From Nymphalis io (Eukaryota > Arthropoda > Insecta > Lepidoptera > Nymphalidae): a stretch of 64,000 nt of DNA. The position numbers and the translations under genes were made by a program. Location: NCBI RefSeq assembly GCF_905147045.1, contig NC_065894.1, forward strand, positions 10,267,501 through 10,331,500. Direction: 5' to 3'. This document shows, in pieces, positions 24,138-35,973 of the stretch (position 1 is the stretch's first letter; every line of letters begins with the position of its first letter). Under the pieces are notes generated by a model that had not been told where the DNA came from, did no database searches, and saw only the letters and a program-made list of their open reading frames with translations.

Positions 24138-27100
24138 CTATGCTTCTGGATTTTTCTTCATGAGCTGAAGATCAGCTTCCACCATGTCCCTGACGAGCTG
24201 TTCGAATGTCACTCGAGGTTTCCATCCCAACTTCTCTTTTGCTTTTGAAGGATCACCGAGCAGCAAGTCCTGGAAAATTTATTGGTCGGTTGCAGCCAAT
24301 GACGCACGCATTGTATATTACCTATAATTGTAAAGGATATAAAAAAATCCCTCTGAGTTTCTTTGCCGAGTCTTCGGAGGTCTGAGGTGCTTATTTCCGA
24401 ACCGGTGAGATTTATGACAATCAATAAATGTAACGCTTCATTTTTTTTTTTTCTCGCTGGAAAAACACATTTATGTGTTTCCACTACATGAGGTGGGGGG
24501 TATGTGGGACTCACCGGCGCTGAAGGCGCCGGAATACCTACTAAAAAACCAGCGGTACCCACTCCGTCTTGTCGGGGGACGTCACGGGATCGCTTGCGCA
24601 TACTACCGTGCTGTTCCGACGGTTAGCCCGCTCCTGCGGGCCTCCAAATCCTAGGGGGTACTCGGGGTACGGAGACCCGCTGGCCCCGGCGACACTCACG
24701 GCGGGAGGAGAAGATGCGCATAGCGCCGACGTCTTCTCCCCGGTCTTCTTCGGCGAAGCGGGTCAGCGGAGGCACTCTCCTCGCGCTCCCGCTCCGCGGC
24801 CTTCTTCTGCGTCATGACATTTTCGCAGAAGGAGACCATCTCTATCCAGCACCTTTCGCTACCAAGCATGGCATTTATCACGCTCAGCAGCGAAAGGTCT
24901 CCGCCGATTAAAGTCGCCAGGGAAAGGCGCTGAGGCCCCCAAGCGGCACACTCCATCAGAGTGTGGCATGCCGTGTCCGTAGGCGCACCACACTCGTGGC
25001 AGGAGGGCATTACCCGCCTGACTATTCCGTGCAGGTACTTACCGAAGCACCCATGTCCAGTAAGTACCTGAGTCAGTCTGAAAGTCAGTGTGCCGCCTTT
25101 TCTCGTTACCCAGCGACTCAAGTGGGGACGGATCGCCTCCACTGTCGCCAGGCCTGCTGATGGGGACCTCAGATCCTCCTCCCACCTGCGAATCAGGGCT
25201 TTCTGGGCGAGAGTCCTGATTCGCAGCACCTCCTCCAACCCTGGACGGTCGCCACGCGACCTCACTTCCGCCCGGAACCGGTACACTTCCGCGAGCACCT
25301 CCGCCTGGAGCTCCCAAGGGGGATCGCCCGCGAGAAGTGTTGCCGCTGTCCATGACACCGTACGATATCCACGTATCACCCTCACCGCTATGATTCTCTG
25401 CGGCCTTCGCAAGAGAACCTTGTTCTGAGCGGTGAGAGCGTCCACCCAGATGGGAGCACCGTACAGAGCCATGGACCGCACAACACCGGCGTATAATCGC
25501 CGGCATGGCGTTTCCGGCCCTCCTACATTTAGTAGGAGCCGGCTTAAGGCAGCAGCAGCGTTGATGAGCTTCGGGCCAAGTTGGACAAAATGCTGCCCGA
25601 AGCTCCATCTTCCGTCCAGGGTCAGGCCCAGATACTTCATGTGGGCCTGCACCTTAATCACCGTTCCCAAATGTAACGCTTCTATATTGAATAAAGATTT
25701 TTTGACTTCGCTTTACTTACCACTTCTGTAGGCCGGAAGTACTTTGCGTTGACCTTTACAAGTAACTCGTCCGTGTCCGCATCGTGGCCGGTTTCGTTTT
25801 CCCCCTCCCCTCTCCAGATAACTTTCCTTCCGACGTAAGAAAATGCCTTTTCAACGAACTCCCTTACGCTGTGCGCTTCTCCTGTAGCGACTACAAAGTC
25901 TTCTGGTTCGTCTTGTTGGAGCATCAGCCACATGGCCTGAAAATTAATTTAACAAATTGATCAAAAACTAAATAAACTATTTTTTAGTAATCTTGAATTA
26001 TAATTTTACCATATTAAATCTATAGTAATATAAAGCCAAAAAAGGTCATTTGTTTTTGGTTTGAACGCGTTAATCTCTGAAACTACAATTCCGAATTGAA
26101 ACAAAATGTTATGTATATTCCAATTATTAAGAGTGCTATTTAACATTTAATTTAAAGCTACAGCCTGGGGACGGATCGAGAACGCTTAACCCGCAGTTTC
26201 AGCCAATTCTTAAGATATGACATCAAAGTCCCGATTTGTTTATTATATTATATAAATTAAAATCAATCACTGATTCAAAATTTTGCCCAATACGTATTTA
26301 CTGGTGGTAGAGCTTTGTGCAAGCTTGTCTGGGTAGGTACCACCCACACATCAGATATTCTACCGCAAAACAGCAGTAATTGGTATTGTTGTGTTCCGGT
26401 TTGAAGGGTGAGTGAGCCAGTGTAATTACAGACACAAGGGACATAACATCTTAGTTGCCAAGGTTGATGGCGCATTGGAGATGTAAGCGATGGTTAACAT
26501 TTCTTACAATGCCAATGTCTATGGGCGTTGGTGTACACTTACTATCAAGTGGCCCATATGCTCGTCCGTCTTCCTATTCTATAAAAAAAAATGTATTTTA
26601 TACCAATAGTGCATGAACTAAATTGTTTGAAAATCAAGAAATACTAATTCTCATCTTTTTATAATCTATACGATTTTAATACAATTTTTTAAAAAAGTAA
26701 ATGTCAAATGCGTAATCAACTACCTTGCCCTTAGAATACACTCTGTGACTTAGTGCTAAAATATATAAAGTTATTTATTATTATTATTAAAATTACCAAT
26801 ATCAATAAATCTTTTCTTCTAGTTATCAGAATAAAAACAAAGAACACATCGCGTTTGTTTTATACAACATACGCCTGCTTATTTTGTTTTAACAGAAATA
26901 TATTCTATTTTAAAAATTATCTGGCTAATGGTGATGATGATGGTCGATAAAAAGATGGTTTCCATTGTACTCAAATGTATATATATTGTAATGTATGTGA
27001 ATAGTAGTATATTTGACATAAGTTTAGAATGTGTCATGGATTAAAATGGTTATGGCGAATTGGTATTATTTTTTCTAAATACAACATTGTATGTAGTATT

Positions 27101-30100
27101 GGTAACTGGCGAAGTCAAAAAGTTTGTGTTATAAGCTTACATTCTATCTCGTGTTTGTGAAATGGTTGTCACTGTTTCTATCAAAATAATCAACATTACT
27201 GAGATTACACAGAATTGTTGTTGTTGTGACGTTGATATAAAGAGCCCTGTTTTGTTGAAACCAAACAATATGGCCACATTTTTCTAAACACCTTTTTTAT
27301 TTAGACAATAATGACAAGATGAATTTTAGCGATATATACTGGAAGAGAATTCTTTAAATTCATCCTAGATTAAAAGTAATTCACGAGTCGATGGCTTCGA
27401 TCGAAATCGTAATACAAACTGTTCTATAACTTCTATATTTTAAACCAGATTCAATGAATTAGATGAGATGAGATGAGAAGTGTGTGAAAGAAATGCACGC
27501 ATTTAGAAGCAATATAAGATTATTTTTAAAGTTTTTTATGTTTATGCTAATAAATATTTTTATATTTAGCTTGAAATGATCGATTCAAATACACTATGGC
27601 GTGAATTCAATTTACCCTCAGTACATCTCCCGCTAATCTGTGTTTGTTAGACCTGATTGGTTGCACGATTATATATAGAGATAGTTTACGAGCAGGAGAA
27701 TGACATAGGATACTGTTTAAGCCCAATACAAGTGCATAACAGTCAATCCTGAGATTAAGAAAAAAAACTACTTAAAAAATTATCTCACCTCAACATAATC
27801 CTTAGCATGTCCCCAGTCGCGCTTGCAGTCCAAGTTGCCAAGTTCTAAATGTTTCATCAAACCGAGTTGTATCTTGGCAACTCCCCTGGTTATTTTCCTC
27901 GTCACGAAGTTCTCCCCGCGCCGAGGACTCTCGTGATTAAACAGGAGGCCGTTACAAGCGAACATACCGTACGCCTCTCGGTAATTAACAACTATCCAGT
28001 AACCGTATAGTTTCGCACATGCTGTGGAAATATATCTAAAATAAGATCAGATTACAATGTAATCCACTTGTGTATTTAGTGTACGGGCGAAGGTGACTAA
28101 CATAATTGGGATCATTTCCTTGTCTTCTTAAAATTGCAAAATATAATGCTCGTACTATTAATGTGTATTCTAGATAGTCTACGCTACTTACCGTATGGCG
28201 ATCTTGGATAGAAGGGTGTTTTTTCAGTCTGTGGCACTTCTACGACTTTTCCGTAGAGCTCTGACGTGGAAGCTTGATATATCCTCGTTTCCTTTTCCAA
28301 CCCTGCAGTTCTGACTGCTTCCAGAAGGCGTAACGTGCCTAAAGCATCTACTTGTGCCGTGTATTCGCTCAGTTCGAAGGATACTTTTACGTGTGACTGA
28401 GCTCCTAAATTGTATATTTCTTTGGGTCTAATCTGAAAAAGAGTACTTGGTTATGACTAATGGACTGCCATCATCACGTCATACTTTTCGGAATTCTCTT
28501 GATGGAATTATGTGGCTTATATAATAAATACATAAACATATCTTTCTTGTAACCAGTAAAACATGATCTTACGAAATATTTATTCTTTACAAATTCGAAG
28601 TGGAGCGTGGTCAAATAAAAGCTCCTTCTCTATAACAGGAAAGGTGGAAGGGCCAACATTGAGACATAAGCGTGATTGATACTATACAAAATTATAATGG
28701 AAATTTAATCGATTTTTATTTTGTATTTTATATAACGTAAAAAAATTAATGTTGAAATGATTGTTCTAGATTTGAAATCGATTTCGATTCTTCGTTTAAA
28801 ATTTTCTTTAAATAAATTTAAAGTGTAAAGCTACCGTACATTGACACTGAAAGATGAATCCCTATATTTACAATGTGTTTGACACCTTCGCTTGCGTTAT
28901 TGTCACATTACATGGTTACACTTTTTAATGAAGAAATATTCTTAAAGGAAACCGCTATTAAAGTATTTATTTTATTATATTTTGAGGTTTTATTTCAATT
29001 TATACATATGCGTATTTATATATACAGACGCTAAATGAGAGATTAGGAATATCCACAACCTAAAACATTAAATACGTATTTACTATGTAGACAGTAACAG
29101 CCTGTTAATGTCCCACTGCTGGGCTAAGGCCTCCTCTCCCTTTTGAGGAGAAGGTTTGGAGCTTATTCCACCACGCTGCTCCAATGCGGGTTGGTAGAAT
29201 ACACATGTGGCAGAATTTCAATGAAATTAGACACATGCAGGTTTCCTCACGATGTTTTCCTTCACCGTTAAGCACGAGATGAATTATAAACACAAATTTA
29301 AGCACATGAAAATTCAGTGGTGCTTGCCCGGTTTGAACCCACGATCATCGGTTAAGATTCACGCGTTCTTACCACTAGGCCATCTCGGCTTTACTATAAT
29401 CGATTTTAAAATGAATATCATGTAAAACATTCGGTAAATCTATTTCTTAGTAAATTACACGTTATCGGTAAAAGTATTATGTTTGTTAAACGATAAGAAA
29501 ATACTCTAATGTTTTTCGCATATTTTAGCTATGAATGTAAATATATTCGTTATTTTAAATTAGTACATATTGTTTAGTAAGTGTCCGTAAATGTTTTACT
29601 GCTGGAAAAACCCTCTTAAGGCTTTAAGTCTGCTTCAGTGTGGCTACGTGGTTAAACACATAGGAATATACTCCCATTCCCAATACAATTCGAGCACGAC
29701 ACGAATTATAATTATACGATTTAGGCACATAAAAACTCAGGTGGCGCTTTGACGGATTCAAAACCGCGATCTTTGCTTATGAGTTATGTTTCGGGACATT
29801 TCGGTTCAATATTTATTCATAGATAAAATGAAGGCACATTTTACATTACTAGTTTCGTTTTTATTGATAAACTTTGTGTTTTAAATTTATATATTTTTTT
29901 TATCATTAAAGGTAATCGAGTTTTGATGTAATTTTGTATAATAATTGTAATCTGCACTGTTAGATTATTGATAATATCTTCTATCATATTAGTTAAGTTA
30001 TACTATCGTCACGAGGGACGATTAAATAGGCCGCCTGGTGGTACGCTGTCAGCCTTGGCTAGAACTTTTATATAATTACACTGGCTCACACACCTTCATA

Positions 30101-32937
30101 ACAAAACAGTTTATCAACAATAATATCAAATATAACATCTTATCTATTAGCAAAGCTATAAAGCTGAAGTGTTTGTTTAAAGAACTAGTACGATTTAAAA
30201 ATGTCTTTTGAGCTCAATAGTCGTTTAATTGAGCAACATTATAGAGCATATAACATCACGCTGTCCACGGATAGGGTTGGCAGATGCCCGGATAAATCTG
30301 GAACGAGTTAGCCTATTATGGATTCGTGTCCGGACACACCGAGTCGAGGCTGCCAGCCTTTGTTAGTCTTTTTTTTATTTGAGAAAAGACTAACTATGAT
30401 GTAAAATATTTATGTATGTATTATTACTACAGCAAAAAATAATTAAGAGCGGCCGGCCTTTTCACCCAAGTCCGGCTAAACTTGCTAGTAGTTTTAGGAC
30501 CTAGCAAGTCTACGAGTCCAGAAGTAACGTTTAACGCGAGTGAAACCGCGCGGCGCAGCTTTACGTACGTAGATAATAACATCAAGATGGTATAGTATAG
30601 ATATACAGTTACCTAAATAGAAGTATCACAGACTATTGCTAGCTAACTTTATCAATATCTGTGAATTTGTTACAGATATATTAATAGATTATCGATAGTT
30701 CTATTAATTCAATACTTTAAAATTTGCGATGTTTAAATCGTAATGTTATTATATTTTTATTACTTAGGTTGGCTTCAATCTTACGTTTTTGTAAGGAAAT
30801 TTCTTTTTTAATTCTTAGTATGTATTCGTTAAACGTGCCGAAACGTGGACACTAACTGCGGGACTAGTCCACAAATTCAAAGTCGCTCAGCGTGCTATGG
30901 AGCGAGCTATGCTCGGAGTATCTTTGAAGGATAAGATCAGAAATGAGATTATCCGGAAAAGAACCGGAGTCACCGACATAGCTTGCAAAATTAGCAGGCT
31001 GAAGTGGCAGTGGGCTGGTCACGTATGTCGTAGGACCGATGGCCGTTGGAGCAGACGAGTCCTAGAGTGGAGACCGCGAATCGGCAAGCGCAGCGTAGGG
31101 CGCCCTCCAGCCAGGTGGACCGACGACCTTAAGAAGGTGGCGGGCACCAACTGGATGCGGAAGGCGGAGGACAGGGAGCTTTGGCGCACCTTGGGAGAGG
31201 CCTATGTTCAGCAGTGGACAACGATTGGCTGTTGATTGAATGTATTCGTTTCTTAAGCGAAGATTCTATTTTGTCACGATTAGTAGTGACCTAAACGAGA
31301 CTTAATTTTTATAATAATAATAATAATCATTTTTCAATTATTTACATTTTATACATCTACAAATCACCATAGAAATCACCATATGAGTATCTAATGTAAA
31401 GAACAATATCTTTTCAATGAATCTACATTCACATGTATATTGATGTAGTATCATAGTAGCAGTAGAAGTAAAAGCACGGAGAAACTATTATAACACCATC
31501 AATTGTTCTTTGAACACCTTGAATAAATTATATACATGACAATACGGGATGTTGACCTCTAAACAGCTATAAAGTAGCCTATTATGATAAAAATATACTA
31601 TAACAATGTATATTTAAAGGATTTAACGATATTAAAGAATAAATTAAGTAATGAGCTGTAAATGTGCGAATGTTTGGTGGAAAGACATGCGGTAGATTTT
31701 CACTGAAACTTGCAGGTGTCCTTAAATGAATTATAAACACATATTAAGTACATGATAAGTGATACTAGCTCAGGCTTGAGTCTACAATCATTAGTAAAAA
31801 TTCTCATGTTCTAACCCTAAATTTGAGCCATGGTACCCAGACCATGGCTCAAATTTGAGTACTTATATTAAAAACTTAATTGATTCAAAACAGCTAATGA
31901 CAAATCTATATGACTATTATCGGTTCTGAAAGTTAAATATCTTTAATAAATACCTTAGTTATAATACTAATGAGGCAGGTAGTGTCTGTGAGGTCTCCAT
32001 AATGTAGGTGCATCTGTCCACCTGTGTGACAAGCCGGTTGTCCATACAAGTGTTGGATTCTGCCTATTAAATGTGAAAAATTATTGTCATTATATACACA
32101 TTTATATGAGCTCCTTGACTTGACTTAAATTTGGATTTGCTTGTAAATAAAAGAATACTGAAATAGTGAATGAAACTAATGTGTTTAATTTAATGTAGTT
32201 ATGTTGAGGCAGTTGGTCATAGAGGGCATACAGACTCAATTACACATCTTAATAATAGCCGTAGATAATAATAAACATAATAACAAAAGCTAGGCTGAAG
32301 TGTGATAAATTTATAGATATAAATTAGGAGTTTATAGACCTAAATTAACTTTTTTATTAATTAATTCAAATTTAGCAACACAATACATGTAAAAGATAAT
32401 TGTTTTTCTCTTTTGTGGAAAATTATGCATCTGGAACTTACCAGTGTTAAATGAAGAGGATCGGCGAAGTATTCCATGTACTTCATATCCTTTTTTTATT
32501 AAAAATTCAGCTAAATAGGAACCATCCTAAAACAAGTATAATATTTTGCATTAACATTGAAATTCAGGAAATATTTTATTATTTTTAGCTAATCATATCA
32601 CATTTATACACAAAAAATATATTTTAGTAGACTATCAATCAAGGAAGATATTTAATTTATTTCTTAAAATTTAAAATTTTATAAGGGCGTTTTTTTAATT
32701 AATAATATTATATGAATTACTCAATGAAATAATTTTATTTGTAGAAGTTTGAAGTTGGTTTTATTCCATCATACTACTGCATTTTTAAAAAATGAACTAC
32801 ATTTTTTGCCAACGAAGCGAAAACTACGATATTTTTGTTTTTTATTTAAACTTTACAATTTAACTTACTTGTCCAGTTATGCCAGTAATTAAGGCCACCT
32901 TCTTGTTTCCGTTAGTGCTTGATCCTTCGCCGGACAT
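24138..32937 (-). CDS. Gmd: GDP-mannose 4,6-dehydratase
   Basis: Seven minus-strand exons: about 32937-32869, 32526-32442, 32063-31954, 28432-28192, 28021-27789, 25936-25721 and 24269-24138. Phases agree, giving about 361 residues (vertebrate GMD is about 370). It converts GDP-mannose to GDP-4-keto-6-deoxymannose, the first step of cytosolic GDP-fucose synthesis. The NADP-binding Rossmann motif GITGQDG is at residues 19-25. The short-chain dehydrogenase Y-x3-K pair is Y168/K172 (SPYACAKLYGYW), with STSELYG just before. Later diagnostic blocks are NHESPRRGENFVTRKI, RDWGHAKDYVE, FVVATGEAHSVREF and KAKEKLGWKPRV. Only the exon 1 boundary is uncertain by a base. Introns carry several retroelements. 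Confidence 0.95.
24310..25716 (+). mobile_element. LINE 3' tail interrupted by a second LINE
   Basis: Left part 24310-24438 has GAGTTTCTTTGCCGAGTC, TCGGAGGTCTGAGGTG and TTCCGAACCGGTG. It resumes at about 25669 with GTAACGCTTCTATATTG and ends TTTTTTGACTTC. An uninterrupted relative at 36780-36955 confirms continuity. The insert is the minus-strand LINE at 24439-25668. The tail abuts gmd exon 6. Confidence 0.8.
24439..25668 (-). mobile_element. 5'-truncated R1-type LINE with target-site duplication
   Basis: A minus-strand open frame (25670-24696) encodes the C-terminal third of a LINE RT polyprotein: YLGLTLDGRWSFGQHF, MALYGAPIWVDAL, then the HGCFGKYL / SCHECGAPTDTACHTLMEC zinc-knuckle tail. 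The 3' end is an A-tail on the minus strand (T-run at about 24440-24451). A 14-bp duplication, AAATGTAACGCTTC, lies at 24425-24438 and 25669-25682. The R1-like clade call is by resemblance of the tail motifs. Confidence 0.85.
26301..26589 (+). repeat. SINE A copy, full length
   Basis: It runs from CTGGTGGTAGAGCTTTGTGC to CGTCCGTCTTCCTATTCTAT plus an A-tail. It lies in gmd intron 5. Confidence 0.85.
26590..27788 (-). other. Remainder of gmd intron 5
   Basis: AT-rich intron sequence with a small GATGA repeat near 27460-27480. No gene or recognised element was seen. Confidence 0.4.
29097..29395 (-). repeat. SINE B (tRNA-derived) copy
   Basis: Reverse orientation: AACAGCCTGTTAATGTCCCA at the left, GGTTTGAACCCACGATCATC and AGGCCATCTCGGCTTT at the right. 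The A- and B-box-like sites are intact. Confidence 0.88.
29585..29800 (-). repeat. Decayed SINE B copy
   Basis: TTACTGCTGG, CACGACACGAATTATAATTA, TTAGGCACATAAAAACTCAG and GGATTCAAAACCGCGATC follow SINE B order with heavy divergence. Confidence 0.5.
30831..31239 (+). mobile_element. 5'-truncated LINE with 11-bp target-site duplication
   Basis: The first base of the fragment opens a frame (KRAETWTLTAGL, then KVAQRAMERAMLGVSLKD, SRLKWQWAGHVCRR, GRPPARWTDDLKKVAG) that ends at a normal stop at 31233-31235. This is the C-terminus of a common lepidopteran endonuclease-reverse transcriptase. ATGTATTCGTT flanks it at 30820-30830 and 31240-31250. There is no poly(A); it ends TTGATTGA, as RTE-type elements often do with short repeats. 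Confidence 0.82.
31660..31810 (-). repeat. Decayed SINE B copy
   Basis: TTTTCACTGAAACTTGCAGG, AATGAATTATAAACACAT and CATGATAAGTGATACTAGCT keep SINE B order. It sits directly beside the hairpin at 31819-31856. Confidence 0.45.
31819..31856. repeat. Perfect 16-bp inverted repeat
   Basis: AAATTTGAGCCATGGT and its exact reverse complement are separated by a six-base loop (ACCCAG). Lies within gmd intron 3. Confidence 0.85.
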
Positions 32938-34106
32938 CTTGTGTGTATATTTTTTAATCTAAAAGGGGAACGTAATACAAAACACGTCTGCAACTCTCGA
33001 GCCGGCAACGTTTAATAATGATAAGCTTATCACATACGCTGTTACACATACTCGACACCAATTAAACACGCAATATAACTGAATTTACTTTTTGATTGTA
33101 TGGTTTAACATAATTTTTGCAATAAAAGTGTAATAAGCCATGTATTTTGAGTTACAATTTAAGGAAATTAGATGTTTCTGTACATTTTAATAAACAAAAC
33201 TGCAGTATTATACCAAATGTCAAAATCAAAACGTTGTGTTCATGAACAAGAAGAAATTGCCTAAAATATAATTTGGTATGATTACGAACCGAATTAAAAA
33301 TTAATTTATAACGATAGAAATTTAAATAAGATTTTAATATTATACTTTATATCCTAAATATACTATGGGAACATTACAAAAAATGGTTATTATATTTTTC
33401 TGGATGAATATAAAAAATACTAATCCGAGTAATATGGAATTTTCAAGATCATAATATATTTTTAAGAACTGCTTTTGCCATCGAACAAAGATATTTATCG
33501 AAGCTTATATTATTTTGAATTAATACATAATTAAATAAATAATTAAGTCATATAAATTGCCAGAATAGCGCTACTAAAGCTAAAATGGTTACGCGGCTAG
33601 AGCTAGTTTATGCGTTAAAATATGATTTGTAAATTTTATCAACAGTTAAATTTGTAAATAGTGCCTTCGAGAGGCGGATGTCTAACTATCGTTAATTATT
33701 GTGTTTTACTCTTTCGAGTATAAGCAAGTTCCTTTTTTAAATTTCACCTTATCTCCACCTCCAGCAGCGCCATCTAAATGTTATACAATTTGAGGAACAC
33801 TTTTTATACATAAAGATACCTCTACTCTACACTTCACAATCTGACATTTATTATAATCGCTGCTGAGGTTATTCAGACATTATCAAACATTGTAAACTTG
33901 ATTGTGATTTCAAGGTTCAAGATTAATTGTTTTTAAAAATTTACTTTCAAAAGTTATATGGTACCATGACTGTATCCCCTAATAATTTCGTGAATTTACA
34001 CAAAATAATACAAACATGATTTACGTCAGTGTTCATCTTTAAAACGCAATAAGCTGTGAAAATATAAACTACATATTTTTATTAGTGACAAGATAAAACC
34101 GTTAGT
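32938..34106. promoter_or_regulatory. Divergent promoter region between gmd and IntS11
   Basis: 1.17 kb separate the start codons of gmd (minus) and IntS11 (plus). The region is AT-rich with no repeat recognised. Both promoters must lie here unless a leader exon is elsewhere. No core motif could be assigned with confidence. Confidence 0.45.
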
Positions 34107-35894
34107 ATGCCCGAGATTAAAATAACTCCTCTAGGTGCAGGCCAAGATGTTGGTCGCAGTTGTATTCTGCTGTCCATGGGCGGCAAAAACATCATGTTGG
34201 ATTGCGGCATGCATATGGGATACAATGACGAAAGGCGGTTTCCAGACTTCTCTTACATAGTACCAGAAGGCCCTATAACAAGTCAGATCGATTGTGTCAT
34301 TATTTCACACTTTCATCTTGACCATTGTGGTGCCCTGCCATACATGTCTGAGATGGTAGGTTACACGGGTCCTATTTATATGACTCATCCAACTAAGGCT
34401 ATAGCACCCATTTTACTGGAAGACATGAGAAAAGTTGCTGTAGAAAGAAAAGGAGAATCTAATTTCTTTACATCTCAAATGATAAAGGATTGCATTAAGA
34501 AAGTCACCGCTGTCACATTACATCAATCTGTTATGGTAGACAATGAGTTAGAAATAAAAGCTTATTATGCAGGTCATGTGCTTGGTGCTGCCATGTTTTG
34601 GATAAGAGTTGGATCCCAATCTGTTGTTTATACTGGAGATTATAATATGACTCCAGACAGACATTTGGGAGCAGCATGGATAGATAAATGCAGGCCAGAT
34701 CTTCTGATATCTGAGTCCACTTATGCAACCACAATTAGAGATTCCAAGCGTTGTCGTGAGAGAGATTTCTTGAAGAAAGTTCATGAATGTGTAGAAAAAG
34801 GGGGAAAAGTTTTAATTCCTGTTTTTGCATTGGGAAGAGCACAGGAGCTATGTATCTTGTTAGAAACATATTGGGAGCGTATGAATTTAAAGTATCCTGT
34901 CTACTTTGCTTTGGGTTTAACAGAAAAAGCCAACAATTACTACAAAATGTTTATCACATGGACTAATCAAAAAATTCGTAAGACATTCGTTCAAAGGAAT
35001 ATGTTTGATTTTAAGCACATCAAACCATTTGATAAATCTTACATTGATAATCCCGGTGCAATGGTTGTGTTTGCAACTCCTGGTATGTTACATGCTGGTT
35101 TGTCATTGAACATATTTAAGAAATGGGCCCCATATGAGCAGAACATGTTAATTATGCCTGGTTTCTGTGTCCAAGGAACCGTTGGACACAAAATTTTGAA
35201 TGGTGCAAAGAAGATTGAATTTGAAAATCGTCAAGTGGTGGAAGTCAAAATGGCTGTAGAGTATATGTCATTTTCTGCACATGCAGATGCAAAGGGTATT
35301 ATGCAATTGATCCAGTACTGTGAACCAAAGAATGTCTTATTAGTACATGGTGAGGCACAAAAAATGGAATTCTTGAAAGACAAAATTGAAAAAGAATTTA
35401 AGATAAATTGCTATATGCCAGCTAATGGTGAAACAGCTATTATAAACACACCCACAAAAATACCTATCGATGTTTCCTTGAGGCTATTGAAGGCAGAAGC
35501 TGTTAGATATAATGCTCAGCCTCCTGATCCAAAAAGGCGACGAGTTGTTCATGGAGTTTTGTGTGTTAAAGATAATAGACTCTCATTCTTAGATATAGAT
35601 GAGATTTGTGATGAAATTGGTATAAATAGACATGTCATTAGGTTTACAAATACAGTTCGTTTTGATGATCCTGGCTCGGCAGCTAAAACTGCTGAAAAGC
35701 TGAAAACATTGCTAGCAGAAAAACTTCAAGGGTGGTCCATAACTATATCTGAGAGTAATATATCTGTTGAATCTGTTCTAATTAAAGTAGAAGGTGATGA
35801 TGATAATACCAAAAGCATATATGTGTCTTGGACTAATCAGGATGAGGATTTGGGTAGTTATATATTAGGTTTGTTACAATCGATTGTTCAGTAA
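34107..35894 (+). CDS. IntS11: Integrator complex subunit 11 (RNA endonuclease)
   Basis: A single uninterrupted 595-residue frame, the usual length for this family. IntS11 is the CPSF73-like zinc-dependent endonuclease of the Integrator complex. It cleaves snRNA 3' ends and nascent mRNAs in the nucleus. The metallo-beta-lactamase motif HFHLDH places H68, H70, D72 and H73; further metal ligands are H157 (AGHVLG) and D178 (TGDYN). E203 (SESTYAT) matches the catalytic glutamate of human INTS11, and the beta-CASP motif SFSAHADAKG follows. The C-terminal third should bind IntS9. The first ATG gives MPEIKITPLGAGQDVG, the conserved N-terminus. No intron is present, unlike its neighbours. An AATAAA lies at 35928-35933. 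Confidence 0.97.
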   Translation: MPEIKITPLGAGQDVGRSCILLSMGGKNIMLDCGMHMGYNDERRFPDFSYIVPEGPITSQIDCVIISHFHLDHCGALPYMSEMVGYTGPIYMTHPTKAIAPILLEDMRKVAVERKGESNFFTSQMIKDCIKKVTAVTLHQSVMVDNELEIKAYYAGHVLGAAMFWIRVGSQSVVYTGDYNMTPDRHLGAAWIDKCRPDLLISESTYATTIRDSKRCRERDFLKKVHECVEKGGKVLIPVFALGRAQELCILLETYWERMNLKYPVYFALGLTEKANNYYKMFITWTNQKIRKTFVQRNMFDFKHIKPFDKSYIDNPGAMVVFATPGMLHAGLSLNIFKKWAPYEQNMLIMPGFCVQGTVGHKILNGAKKIEFENRQVVEVKMAVEYMSFSAHADAKGIMQLIQYCEPKNVLLVHGEAQKMEFLKDKIEKEFKINCYMPANGETAIINTPTKIPIDVSLRLLKAEAVRYNAQPPDPKRRRVVHGVLCVKDNRLSFLDIDEICDEIGINRHVIRFTNTVRFDDPGSAAKTAEKLKTLLAEKLQGWSITISESNISVESVLIKVEGDDDNTKSIYVSWTNQDEDLGSYILGLLQSIVQ

Positions 35895-35973
35895 CTATAA
35901 GTATAGTAAGAAAAGTTATTTTTTGGTAATAAATATTTAATAAATGGGTAATTAAATAAAAAGTTGTTTTTTT

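Larger units (their letters stand above)
28433..31953 (-). other. gmd intron 3
   Basis: A 3.5-kb intron holding SINE B (29097-29395), two decayed SINE B copies (29585-29800, 31660-31810), a truncated LINE (30831-31239), an AAT microsatellite (about 31306-31327) and a perfect hairpin (31819-31856). The remainder is AT-rich without recognisable features. Confidence 0.5.

Noticed and set aside
24569..25608. Several other-frame ORFs over the R1-type LINE
   Set aside because: They are GC-driven shadows; only the minus-strand frame has LINE motifs.
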